DNA from: Bacteroidales bacterium UBA4814 | Lineage (GTDB): Bacteria; Bacteroidota; Bacteroidia; Bacteroidales; UBA7960 | NCBI GenBank assembly: GCA_002402465.1 | Contig: DHFW01000004.1 | Location: 41,046-105,045 of the forward strand | Direction of reading: 5' to 3' | DNA length: 64,000 nucleotides | Shown: one piece after another, positions 43,977-53,345 of the stretch | Position numbering within the stretch: the first letter of the stretch is position 1 | Layout: each line of letters begins with the position of its first letter | The notes under the pieces: generated by a model | Seen by the model: the letters and a program-made list of their open reading frames with translations, nothing else | The model's database searches: none | What the model was told of the DNA's origin: nothing | Program-made: the position numbers and the translations under genes

Positions 43977-45587
43977 ATGAAACAAACCGTTGATGTGCAT
44001 AAGGTTTTTGCAGAATATTTTAAAGGCGTGGAAGCCCTGGCTTATGCCGTTTCAAAAACACTGGAAGAGGGCAGCATCTGCCTGGATATTGAAGGCTACA
44101 AAGAAACCTTTAAAAAAATTGTCAATAAGAATGGGGATGCCGAAAAGCTGAACCCATTTCTGAAGGATCTTACTGAGTTGGATTCCCAAACTAAAGAAGG
44201 GACATTTGTAACTCTTTCTGATAAGGAACTCAAACCCTTCATTATCCAGAACGGCAAGGTCTACCTCCACCGCTATTTCCAATACGAGACCCAGATCATT
44301 GAAAACATTGAGCGTTTAGGTAACAACTTTAAAATAATCACAGGCGGGCCAGGCACAGGAAAGACCTACAGCGTTGCCACAGAGCTGGTAAAATTATTCA
44401 AGGAAAATGGTGATATAAAAGTAGCCCTTGCCGCACCCACGGGCAAAGCCGCCGCCCGCATGAATGAGTCAGTCAGTAAGTACGCCAAGGAAAAGTTGGA
44501 TAGAAAAGAAATATCTGATGATATCTTTAAAAAGTTAACATCGCTTAAAGCCCAGACCCTCCACCGCCTGCTGGGCTATATCCGCAACAGCGTATTTTTC
44601 AGGCATAATGAAAAAAAACCCCTCCCCTTTGATGTGGTGGTCATTGATGAGGCCTCAATGATCGATGGGGCCATGATGGCCAAACTGCTCAATGCCATTG
44701 GCAGTAACACTAATTTTTATCTGATCGGCGACAAAGACCAGCTGGCATCAGTGGAAGCGGGTTCGGTGTTTGGCGATATTTGCAGAGCGAAAGACAGCGC
44801 GCTGCTGAAGGATAAGGTTGAGGTTAAGATTAAGAACTGGAGAGCTAAGGATTCACCTGAATTGATTGATTTCAGCATGAAAATCATGGCAGGGGATGAG
44901 AAATACATAGATTCTTATGTAAATAACAAAGAGGTAGTCATCGACACAGAATACTCTGGAACCCAATTTAATGAGCAGATAAATGGTTACTTGGATTACA
45001 TTAATGAAGGAAATATTGAAAAAGCCCTGAAATTGCTGAACAAGGTGGTCCGCGTGCTTTGTGTCACCCGCGAGCACGACCACAGCGTGGCTGAAACCAA
45101 CAAGCGGATAGAGAAGTACCTGAAAAAAACGATCAATGATAAGGACCTTTTTGACACCAAAGCCGGCTTCTACCACAACCAGCCCGTTATCATCACCAAA
45201 AACGATTACAACCTGGGGCTCAACAATGGCGATGTGGGACTCATTCGAAAAGACGACAATGGTTCATTCAAATTCTACTATGAGGGTCAGGACGGGGAGC
45301 TTAAGTCACACCCCGCCGGCTACCTGAATAACTACGAAACCGTGTTTGCCATGACCATCCATAAGAGCCAGGGATCGGAGTTTGATAACGTGGTGGTGCT
45401 GCTTCCCGAAAAGCAAGCCCGCAAGCTGCTGACCCGCGAATTGCTTTACACGGCCGTTACCCGGGCAAAGAAGAAGGTGCTGGTGCAAGCCACCCACGAT
45501 TCGCTGGTGGAATGCATCAGTAAGACGGTTTCGCGTGCATCTGGATTGACCGAAAGAATTGAGAAACTTGAAAAACAAGCAAAATGA
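43977..45587 (+). CDS. recD: Exodeoxyribonuclease V subunit alpha (RecD)
   Basis: A 536-residue SF1B helicase subunit of RecBCD, which unwinds and degrades linear DNA ends. Motifs in order: P-loop GGPGTGKTYSVA, motif II VIDEASMID, LIGDKDQLASVEAG, and UvrD-type C-terminal motifs MTIHKSQGSEFDNVV and LYTAVTRAKKKV. The context (recC and recB directly downstream) separates it from stand-alone RecD2. ATG 43977 (MKQTVDV) is preferred over an upstream in-frame GTG/ATG whose Lys-rich leader has no family counterpart. Its stop overlaps the recC start in ATGA, implying translational coupling. Confidence 0.93.
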   Translation: MKQTVDVHKVFAEYFKGVEALAYAVSKTLEEGSICLDIEGYKETFKKIVNKNGDAEKLNPFLKDLTELDSQTKEGTFVTLSDKELKPFIIQNGKVYLHRYFQYETQIIENIERLGNNFKIITGGPGTGKTYSVATELVKLFKENGDIKVALAAPTGKAAARMNESVSKYAKEKLDRKEISDDIFKKLTSLKAQTLHRLLGYIRNSVFFRHNEKKPLPFDVVVIDEASMIDGAMMAKLLNAIGSNTNFYLIGDKDQLASVEAGSVFGDICRAKDSALLKDKVEVKIKNWRAKDSPELIDFSMKIMAGDEKYIDSYVNNKEVVIDTEYSGTQFNEQINGYLDYINEGNIEKALKLLNKVVRVLCVTREHDHSVAETNKRIEKYLKKTINDKDLFDTKAGFYHNQPVIITKNDYNLGLNNGDVGLIRKDDNGSFKFYYEGQDGELKSHPAGYLNNYETVFAMTIHKSQGSEFDNVVVLLPEKQARKLLTRELLYTAVTRAKKKVLVQATHDSLVECISKTVSRASGLTERIEKLEKQAK

Positions 45588-48500
45588 GCAGACTATATAT
45601 GTCAAACCAAATGGAAAGCCTTTGCGGGAAGCTGGCCCAAAACCTGAAACAGCAACCCGGCTCCATCTTCAGCAAAACCATTATCATAACTCAAGGCGGA
45701 GGGATGAACGACTGGCTCACCAGAAACATCACCGAAACCAACGGGGTGTTTGCCAATTATGCCTTCCAGAATCAGGACGGTTTTATGGGGCAGGTGTATG
45801 AACTGCTCACGGGCGAAAAGCTTCGCAGCAACCGTGATGCCATTAAATTCGGGGTGTACGGATGGCTTGACGATGAAACGTTTAAAGAAGATTTCCCTGA
45901 TGTCGCAACCTATTACAAGGACAACGACCTGCGCCGCATCCAGCTCTCCGAAAAGATCGCCGACCTGTTCGATCAGTACCAGTTGTATCGTATTGATATG
46001 ATTTCGAAATGGGAATCCGGTCAGACGGATACTGACAAACCTGATTCGGAAAAATGGCAGATGTGGCTGTGGCAGCAGCTAAAAATTTCTTCCAAAGCCA
46101 CCCTTAGAGGTGAAATTTATAACAAACTGAAATCTGAAGAGAATCAAAAATTGTTGAAAAACACCTTTCCTGCCATCCATCTTTTTGGTATTTCCATTTA
46201 CACAAATTTTCATCTTGAGTTCTATAAGCAACTAAGTAAGCACATACCCGTCCATTTCTACCTCTGCCTTCCTTCACAAGAGAAAGATTACAAGAACACA
46301 TTGCTGGAAAGCTTCGGCACCAAGGCCAAAGAGTTGCTGGAACAATTTAAAGGGATTAAGGAAAAAGAAGCAGATTTCAATGTGGAAGAGACCGGCACCC
46401 TTCTGAATCGTCTGCAGCAAAGCATATTGAACAACGAGGAACTGACGGCAAAAGAAAAGGAACTGACAGAAAAAGCTGCAGCCGATTCCATACAGGTAAC
46501 ATCCCATTTCACCCCGGTACGGGAGGTGGAAGCGCTGTACAATTACCTGCTCGATCTGTTTGAAAATGACAGGAAAACCCAGTCCCTGAAGCCGCGCGAT
46601 GTGCTGGTGATTACGCCCGACATCAACAAATACGAACCTTTCATCAAGGCGGTGTTCCGCAACGCCCCCGTAAATCTGCCCATCAGGGTTTCGGGGGCTG
46701 CAAAAAACACCGGCGACAGCATCACCGCTGCCCTTGAGCTGATCGTCAATATGGGCGAAGAGGACCTTACCTCAGAAAAAGTGGCCGGACTGCTCGAACA
46801 GAACCGCATCGGCAAAGCCTACCGAATAGAAGATACCAGCTACATCCGCGGGGCGATCAGCAAGGCGGGCATCCGCTTCGGACGCGAAAACAGCCTGAAT
46901 GACGACACCCACTATGTGAGCTGGAAGTATGGCCTGGAAAAGATCATACTGGGCTATGCCATGCTTACTGATGACGCCTTTAATGTGTCGGACAGGCTGA
47001 CAGAAGAGGAAAAAGAATACCTGGGAGAGACAATGCTGACCAACTACCCTTACAAGGATGCTGAAGCTTCTGCCAGCCACGACCTGCTGCGGCTAAAGGC
47101 TTTTGTGGACGACCTGCAGAACCTTTTTGACGAGCAAGGAAAACCCCGCACCCTGGCCGAATGGAAACTGCTGTTGCTGGAAGAAGTGATGGAGAAAATG
47201 GTGTGGAGCAACGACTTCAGCAAGGAAGACCGCAACGAGCGCAATGAAATATACCGTGCACTGGGGTTTACCGAACGCTTGGATGGTGCTGCTACAGAAA
47301 AAGTGCCCTGGGCCGTATTTGTGAACGAACTAAAAAAGCGCCTCTTCACCGAGAGCCGCGAGCATGAGCTGAATTCGGGCGCCATCACCTTTACTTCGGC
47401 CATCCCTTCCCGCGGTCTGCCTTATAAGGTCATTGCCTTTATCGGGCTCGACAACGGCGTTTTCCCGCGACAGGACCAGCACCTGGGTTTCGACCTGATG
47501 GGCAATGATTACCAGCCCGGCGACCGCTCCAAAAAGGAGGCCGACAAATCACTTTTCCTCGACACCCTGATGTCTGCCCGCGAAAAACTCTACCTGAGCT
47601 ACATCGGGCAAAGCGTCAAAGACAACACCGAAATCCCCCCGTCCATTGTGCTCGATACCCTGATGGACTACCTGGGACTACAGGCCGTGAAGCACCCCCT
47701 GCACGGCTTCAGCAACAGATACAACAACAAGGAACTTTTCACCTACCTCTACAATACCCCGCCAAACGAAAATGTGCATAAAACAAACAATCAAAAGACC
47801 TCTTCAGATTTAAATAAAGATGACGCCCCGAAAGAGGAGATCTGGGTCAATGATTTCGTTAAATTCTTTGAAGCCCCCATCGACTGGTACTTTAACAAAG
47901 TATTGGGCATAAAATATGATGGCGGTGAAGACGATACCCTGCCGGAAACGGAATTATTTGAACTGGATACCCTGCAGATCTGGAAGATCAAAAATGAACT
48001 TCTGAAATACAAAGGGAACTTAGACAAAGAGATTACAGCCTTTATTCAGGAACACATCGAAAAAGGTGAGTTGCCACTGAAAAACATGGGCCGAGCCACG
48101 GTGGAAAAATTCAAGGAAATTATTCAACCGCTCCGGGAGGTATACCTTGAACTTACGGATGGCAAAGAAGAAAAAAGCTTTTCCATTGATCTGGATGTGG
48201 ATGGCCTCAGAATTACAGGAATAATTGATAATGTTTTTGACAAGGAATACATCCATGTAGGCACATCCACTTCCGGCAATATTGACAAATACAAGGTCAG
48301 GGCTTACCTTAAGGCTTTGTTATTGTATGCCGCAGGTGAGATCACTTCTGCAAGGCTGCTGGCCTTGGAGAATGAGGGTGACAACATTAAGGTAATTGAT
48401 TTGGCCATCCCGAAAGTTGAACCGGGATGTGCAAAAGAAAAGCTTTTTGAGCTTATTGAGTACCTGAAAAAAGGGAAGCCACAACCCTTGATATTCAGTC

Positions 48501-48733
48501 TTAATGCCACAAAACCGCCCGAAGGTGTTCAATTAATCACTACTGAATCTGTTTTAAATGTCTTGAGAGCAGAAGCAAAAGGCAACAAATATGCTGATAT
48601 GCCTCCGAACAAATACGTTTCGGCCCTTTTGGAAACAGGATATTTAGAAAGGATTAGCGAAAAGGATGTGGATCAGATCAAAAAAATTGCAGGATTGTTA
48701 AACCTTAGTCAGCAAGAAAATGAAGGAGCTTAA
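45584..48733 (+). CDS. recC: Exodeoxyribonuclease V subunit gamma (RecC)
   Basis: A 1049-residue RecC, which splits the DNA strands and, in E. coli, reads Chi. The start MSRLYMSNQMESL followed by QGGGMNDWLTRNI matches the inactive-helicase start of RecC. The middle region keeps the degenerate helicase segments (FTPVREVEALYNYLLDLF; SAIPSRGLPYKVIAFIGLDNGVFPR), and the inactive nuclease-like C-terminal part follows. The length is close to that of E. coli RecC. It overlaps recD by 4 nt and recB by 14 nt. Confidence 0.92.
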   Translation: MSRLYMSNQMESLCGKLAQNLKQQPGSIFSKTIIITQGGGMNDWLTRNITETNGVFANYAFQNQDGFMGQVYELLTGEKLRSNRDAIKFGVYGWLDDETFKEDFPDVATYYKDNDLRRIQLSEKIADLFDQYQLYRIDMISKWESGQTDTDKPDSEKWQMWLWQQLKISSKATLRGEIYNKLKSEENQKLLKNTFPAIHLFGISIYTNFHLEFYKQLSKHIPVHFYLCLPSQEKDYKNTLLESFGTKAKELLEQFKGIKEKEADFNVEETGTLLNRLQQSILNNEELTAKEKELTEKAAADSIQVTSHFTPVREVEALYNYLLDLFENDRKTQSLKPRDVLVITPDINKYEPFIKAVFRNAPVNLPIRVSGAAKNTGDSITAALELIVNMGEEDLTSEKVAGLLEQNRIGKAYRIEDTSYIRGAISKAGIRFGRENSLNDDTHYVSWKYGLEKIILGYAMLTDDAFNVSDRLTEEEKEYLGETMLTNYPYKDAEASASHDLLRLKAFVDDLQNLFDEQGKPRTLAEWKLLLLEEVMEKMVWSNDFSKEDRNERNEIYRALGFTERLDGAATEKVPWAVFVNELKKRLFTESREHELNSGAITFTSAIPSRGLPYKVIAFIGLDNGVFPRQDQHLGFDLMGNDYQPGDRSKKEADKSLFLDTLMSAREKLYLSYIGQSVKDNTEIPPSIVLDTLMDYLGLQAVKHPLHGFSNRYNNKELFTYLYNTPPNENVHKTNNQKTSSDLNKDDAPKEEIWVNDFVKFFEAPIDWYFNKVLGIKYDGGEDDTLPETELFELDTLQIWKIKNELLKYKGNLDKEITAFIQEHIEKGELPLKNMGRATVEKFKEIIQPLREVYLELTDGKEEKSFSIDLDVDGLRITGIIDNVFDKEYIHVGTSTSGNIDKYKVRAYLKALLLYAAGEITSARLLALENEGDNIKVIDLAIPKVEPGCAKEKLFELIEYLKKGKPQPLIFSLNATKPPEGVQLITTESVLNVLRAEAKGNKYADMPPNKYVSALLETGYLERISEKDVDQIKKIAGLLNLSQQENEGA

Positions 48734-51700
48734 TATAAAAGAAGTGGAGCTCAGTGGGTCCAAACTTATTGAAGCCAGTGCAGGAACGGGAAAAACCTAT
48801 TCGGTAGCCTTGCTAGTGCTGCGATTGATCCTTGAGAAGGAGGTTCCCATTGATAAGATTCTAATGGTAACCTTTACAAAAACCGCCACGGCCGAACTGG
48901 AGCTCCGCATCCGTAAATTTGTGCGATTGGCATATCGTTATGCATCCGCCGGTCATTCCTGCGATAAGGAGATTACGGATTTGGTTGATAAGGCTGGCAA
49001 GCAAAATAGCTTACCAAGACTAAAATCTGCCTTGCAATCGCTGGACAACCTCTCGGTAATGACCATCCACAGCTTCTGCCAGAAAACCATCGGAGAGTTC
49101 ACCTTCGAGACCGATCAATCGTTCGACTTTGAAATCGTGACAGATGATTCCTTAATATTGAAGAATGCCACCAACCAGTTTGTCAGGGAAACCCTGAATG
49201 TGCTGGATTATGATCTATTTAAGGAAATCATAAAGGACCTGAAAATTGAAGAAATGCACGAAATGCTTCGAAAGTATTTGCAGGGAATGAGATTTTTGGA
49301 TATTGGTGACAATAATCCCGAATACTCTGAGATGGTAAAAAATGCTGAGGAAAAATATGGTAATTTAAAAAACTATGTTTCAAGCAATTTTGAAAAAATT
49401 AAGGAAGTTAGTGCCACAATAAATGAGAGATATCTTTTAGGAAAAGAAAACGTCAGAAAATCACCCGAAAACTTCCTGGAAGTTTTTATCAAGGTATGCT
49501 GCAAGGAAAAGAAAAAAACCTTTATCAATACTTTTAATTTCGTTTATAATCCTTACGGCGAAGAATATGCAAATGCTTTATTGGATGTTAACGTCATTTA
49601 TGATCATTTTTTTAAGGAATCAGCCCAAGTCCTTCATAAAATTAAACAAAGCCGTGGATATATTTCCTATGACGATCAGATCAAAACCATCCATGCGGCT
49701 TTGGGGAATGATCAGTTTAAAACCCTCCTCAAAGAAAAGTATGACGCCATTTTCATTGATGAGTTTCAGGACACGGACAAATTCCAGTACGAGATCTTCA
49801 GTGAGGTGTTTAAAGGGAAAAACCTTTTCTACATTGGCGACCCCAAGCAAAGCATTTACGGTTGGCGGGGAGCCGATCTGGATACTTACAAGGTGGCAAA
49901 AGGCCAGGAGGGGGTCTCTATGCATACCTTAAAAACGAATTACAGGTCTACCCCCCGCTTGCTTGAAGCACTGGAAAGCCTGATGGACTTTTCAGGAGAT
50001 TCCGAAGATTCCAATATGTTCCTGGATGGGAAAATCCCCTTTAAGGCGGTTCAGTCAGGAAATAAAGAACTGGGTGATATTAAGGTAAACGAAAGGGAAG
50101 TTTCACCCATTACCATCTGGAAATTCAGCCCCAATGACTTTGAAGACAATTACGAAAAGATTGCAAGTGAGGTTTTAATGCTTCTTTCAGGCAACAATAC
50201 CTTAAACGGGGAAAAGATCAGTCCGAAGGATATTGGAATCCTTACCAAAACCAACGAGGAGGCACGGTCAACAAAAAAAGCCTTGGCAAAGCTGGGTATA
50301 CCCTCTGTGCTGCGTGATGACAAGAGGGTTATGTCGTCAGAGGAAGCTGCCCTGGTTCGCTATCTCATAATGGCTGCAATAAACCCACAACGGGGTGCTA
50401 TATACCGGGTTATAAACCTGCCTCAATTCGGCTATACCCCTTGTCCCTTAAATGTCAACAAAAAAGAGGAGAAAGAAAAATCAGGGACTGAAGAAGGATT
50501 AACCCTGACAGAGCTTCAAAAACTGGATGAAACTATTCACATTGACTTCTTTTTGGAACTTCGCAACATTTTGCAAAAAGAAGGGGTGTATAATATGATT
50601 GCCCGCTTCCTTGATATCTACGGTATCCGGAAACGGTGCCAAAACGATCCTGAAGGACAAAGATTGCTGACCAACATCAATCACATTGCTGAAATCCTTC
50701 ATAAGCTTGAACGAAAGGCTAAATTGACTCCCGATGAACTGGTCGTTTGGCTGCAGCGGACTCAGGACGATTCCAATGAAGAATACCAGCTCAGGGTTGA
50801 AAGCGATGATAATGCAGTTCAGATATCCACCATTTTTAAAGCCAAAGGCCTGCAGTATAATATTGTTTTCGCCCCTTTCCTCTCTATCTTTCCCAGATCA
50901 TATAAAAACGGACAGGTTGTTAGTTTTAAAAAACAAACTCCGGCTAAAGATGGAAAAGAAGAAGAATCAAAGGAGCACGTTTTTACCATGAAATACACCG
51001 GTCTTGAACAAACTGACAAGGCCCTTAAACTGAAACAGGACGAACAGGAAAATCGCAGACTGATCTATGTTGCCTTGACCAGGGGAGTTTATAAATGCTA
51101 TATCTCTTTGGTTCCAAAACAATATGCAAATGGAAGAATTATCGAATCATCTCTTTCTACAATTCTAAGTCATTATAAGGGAGGTTCGAGTCTAATCGAA
51201 GAAATTGATTTGAGCCAACCAGAAACAGAGACTCAGGATCAGGAAAAGAAATTAAAAAAATGGGAACCCGTGGTAAAGGAAGATACCCCCACCTTCACCC
51301 CCCGCATACCCGACGCTACCCTCGCCAAAGATGGCATTAAAGCTCCCCTGCAAGTGCACAGCTTCAGTGCCCTGAACAAAAAGCATTTTACAGCACCTTT
51401 CGAAAAACAGGACCTGGAAGAGGCTTACGACCACTTCATCTTCCAGGAACTGGGACGGGGCGCCAATGTAGGCACGGCCCTGCACAGCATCTTCGAAAGG
51501 CTCGACTTCAATAAACCTGATAACTGGGAGAAAACCCTGGTAGAATCTGCAAAGTATTATCCCAACATATTGAAGGAAGAATGGAAAGGTCATTTTAAAA
51601 CCCTGGTGGAGCATACTCTGGAAACAGACATTTCCATCAATGGTGAGAACTTTCAACTCAACCAGATCACCCAGGACAAAATGCTGCCCGAGCTGCAGTT

Positions 51701-52148
51701 TTATTTCTCGATGGAGCAGGTCAATAAAACGGTGATCAATAGTTACCTGGGTGAAGAGGCCTACCTGGGCGGCGATGCCGACCTGCAGGGCATGATGACC
51801 GGCTTTGTGGATTTGCTCTTTGAGCATAATGGCAAGTATTACATCCTCGACTGGAAATCGAACCACCTGGGCAACTCCGTGGAAAGCTACAATGCCGCCG
51901 GTCTTGATGCCGCCATGAAGGCCAGCAACTACAACCTGCAGTATATGATTTACACCGTGGCCGTAAAACGCTGGCTCGAAACCAAAATAAAGGACTTCAA
52001 CTATGATAAGCATTTCGGCGGGGTGATTTACCTTTTCCTGCGCGGCATCCGCAAAGGAAGCGAAACAGGCATTTTCACGACAGTGCCTGAAAGGAAAAAG
52101 ATTGAAGAGCTGGAAAAGGCATTTTCCACCTCGGACCCCGAAAGTTAA
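48720..52148 (+). CDS. recB: Exodeoxyribonuclease V subunit beta (RecB)
   Basis: A 1142-residue helicase-nuclease. The P-loop EASAGTGKT is at residues 18–26; motif II FIDEFQDTDKFQYEIF and YIGDPKQSIYGWRGAD follow, with TNYRSTPRLLEAL after them. The C-terminal nuclease is intact: GFVDLLF (Asp ~1031) and YILDWKSN (Asp ~1044, Lys ~1046), followed by NLQYMIYTVAVKRWL. Active helicase and nuclease motifs together argue for a functional RecBCD. The stop lies 8 nt from the stop of the convergent dprA-like gene, and no terminator is visible. Confidence 0.95.
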   Translation: MKELNIKEVELSGSKLIEASAGTGKTYSVALLVLRLILEKEVPIDKILMVTFTKTATAELELRIRKFVRLAYRYASAGHSCDKEITDLVDKAGKQNSLPRLKSALQSLDNLSVMTIHSFCQKTIGEFTFETDQSFDFEIVTDDSLILKNATNQFVRETLNVLDYDLFKEIIKDLKIEEMHEMLRKYLQGMRFLDIGDNNPEYSEMVKNAEEKYGNLKNYVSSNFEKIKEVSATINERYLLGKENVRKSPENFLEVFIKVCCKEKKKTFINTFNFVYNPYGEEYANALLDVNVIYDHFFKESAQVLHKIKQSRGYISYDDQIKTIHAALGNDQFKTLLKEKYDAIFIDEFQDTDKFQYEIFSEVFKGKNLFYIGDPKQSIYGWRGADLDTYKVAKGQEGVSMHTLKTNYRSTPRLLEALESLMDFSGDSEDSNMFLDGKIPFKAVQSGNKELGDIKVNEREVSPITIWKFSPNDFEDNYEKIASEVLMLLSGNNTLNGEKISPKDIGILTKTNEEARSTKKALAKLGIPSVLRDDKRVMSSEEAALVRYLIMAAINPQRGAIYRVINLPQFGYTPCPLNVNKKEEKEKSGTEEGLTLTELQKLDETIHIDFFLELRNILQKEGVYNMIARFLDIYGIRKRCQNDPEGQRLLTNINHIAEILHKLERKAKLTPDELVVWLQRTQDDSNEEYQLRVESDDNAVQISTIFKAKGLQYNIVFAPFLSIFPRSYKNGQVVSFKKQTPAKDGKEEESKEHVFTMKYTGLEQTDKALKLKQDEQENRRLIYVALTRGVYKCYISLVPKQYANGRIIESSLSTILSHYKGGSSLIEEIDLSQPETETQDQEKKLKKWEPVVKEDTPTFTPRIPDATLAKDGIKAPLQVHSFSALNKKHFTAPFEKQDLEEAYDHFIFQELGRGANVGTALHSIFERLDFNKPDNWEKTLVESAKYYPNILKEEWKGHFKTLVEHTLETDISINGENFQLNQITQDKMLPELQFYFSMEQVNKTVINSYLGEEAYLGGDADLQGMMTGFVDLLFEHNGKYYILDWKSNHLGNSVESYNAAGLDAAMKASNYNLQYMIYTVAVKRWLETKIKDFNYDKHFGGVIYLFLRGIRKGSETGIFTTVPERKKIEELEKAFSTSDPES

Positions 52149-52155
52149 GAAAGGA

Positions 52156-53331
52156 TCAGAAAAAGGAGAAGGTGGTTTGATCGTTCCGGGTATAGCGTAA
52201 GGGTATTTCCCCGGTGGTTTTCACTGCAGGGTGATTTTTCAGGAACCGGCTGAGTTTCCTTCCATCCCAGTCGAGCCTGAGGGCAAGAAGGATTTCCCTG
52301 GTGGTATAGGCTCCCTTTTCCAGCAGGGCAAGAATTTCTGTTTCAATGTTTCGCTCCCCTTCGGGCTTTTCAAAGCGGGGGGCCTCCTCGCTGACGCTGA
52401 CCTTCGTGCTGCCCTCAAACAAGGAAGCCGGCCCCTGGGCTATATATGGCACCTCGTTGCCATTCTCATCCACCGCCTTCGCACCAAGCCCGAGCAGCTT
52501 CAGATTGGCATTTTTCTCTCCCTGTGCCGGCAGCCTGGCAAAGATGCTGCGACCGCGTTTCAGTCCGGAAAGCGCCCCTTCCCAGGTGCCGCCCTGACTA
52601 TCGGTTTCTGCCACAAAGATTTCCTTTGCCAGACCGTAAATGATATGGTTTCTGGCCATGGCGAGTCCCACATCCCAGCCGGCTTTCGGAAAAAAGGTAC
52701 TTAACACCAGCACTTCGCCCCTTACAATAGGCTCATAGTACTTCTTAAAGCCCGACTGAAAAGTAAGAATACCCTGGGGCAAAACGATTATGCTCTTGCC
52801 GCCTGCTTCCAGGGTGCTTTCCAGGGCCTGCCTGTCGACCCCTTTTGCGAAACCGCTCACCACCACTTTCGACGCCAAGGCACATTTTTTCGCCACCTGA
52901 TCAGTAAATTCAAGGGCTGACCTGCCGGCTTTCCTTGACCCGACGATAGCCACCGCATCTTCCGAAAGTAAGGTTTTACGGCCCTTAATGTATATCACCG
53001 GCGGGGCTTTGCTGGTCTTGAGGTTTTCCTTGAGCACTGGCGGGTAATCGGGCGAATTGATTGGAATCAGCAAAAAGCCTTCGTTGTTGAGCTGTTCTGC
53101 CAAAAAGGCCAGCTTTGGCAAGTCATTGCGCACATTTTCCAGATCGCCCAGCTCCTTATCCGTAAAGGCAAACAATGCTGACCACCCTTTCTTATCCAGC
53201 GCAAAAAAATCGCCCCATCTCAGATTGTTGTCATGGGTTACCCTGATAATAAGCCGGTTGATGCGTTCCACATGCCAGCCAGGCAGATGAGCTATGGCAA
53301 TCCAACAGGTATTTTCATTGAAACGGTCCAT
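52156..53331 (-). CDS. Divergent DprA/Smf-like protein (SLOG-type Rossmann fold)
   Basis: A 391-residue protein of the DprA superfamily. DprA-like signs: YPPVL…APPVIYIKG before the fold, VGSRKAGRSA (residues 130–139), SGFAKGVDRQALE (159–171), ARNHIIYGLA (226–235), and a C-terminal winged-helix (330–391). Canonical DprA loads RecA on incoming DNA in transformation. This one is divergent: the usual SE-P-G and SGSLITA stretches are replaced by LSTFFPKAGWD and GGTWEGALSGLKRG. It lies 14 nt downstream of recQ–PRTase, so the two are one transcript. DprA-like SLOG proteins are also known in nucleotide-centred conflict systems, so a defence role is a fair alternative. Confidence 0.78.
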   Translation of the reverse strand: MDRFNENTCWIAIAHLPGWHVERINRLIIRVTHDNNLRWGDFFALDKKGWSALFAFTDKELGDLENVRNDLPKLAFLAEQLNNEGFLLIPINSPDYPPVLKENLKTSKAPPVIYIKGRKTLLSEDAVAIVGSRKAGRSALEFTDQVAKKCALASKVVVSGFAKGVDRQALESTLEAGGKSIIVLPQGILTFQSGFKKYYEPIVRGEVLVLSTFFPKAGWDVGLAMARNHIIYGLAKEIFVAETDSQGGTWEGALSGLKRGRSIFARLPAQGEKNANLKLLGLGAKAVDENGNEVPYIAQGPASLFEGSTKVSVSEEAPRFEKPEGERNIETEILALLEKGAYTTREILLALRLDWDGRKLSRFLKNHPAVKTTGEIPLRYTRNDQTTFSFF

Positions 53332-53345
53332 TCAGGCATTGTTGT

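Noticed and set aside
43977..45587. Stand-alone RecD2 helicase
   Set aside because: The gene overlaps recC and recB in an operon, so RecD of RecBCD is the better call; the RecD2-like call is kept for 7198–8622.
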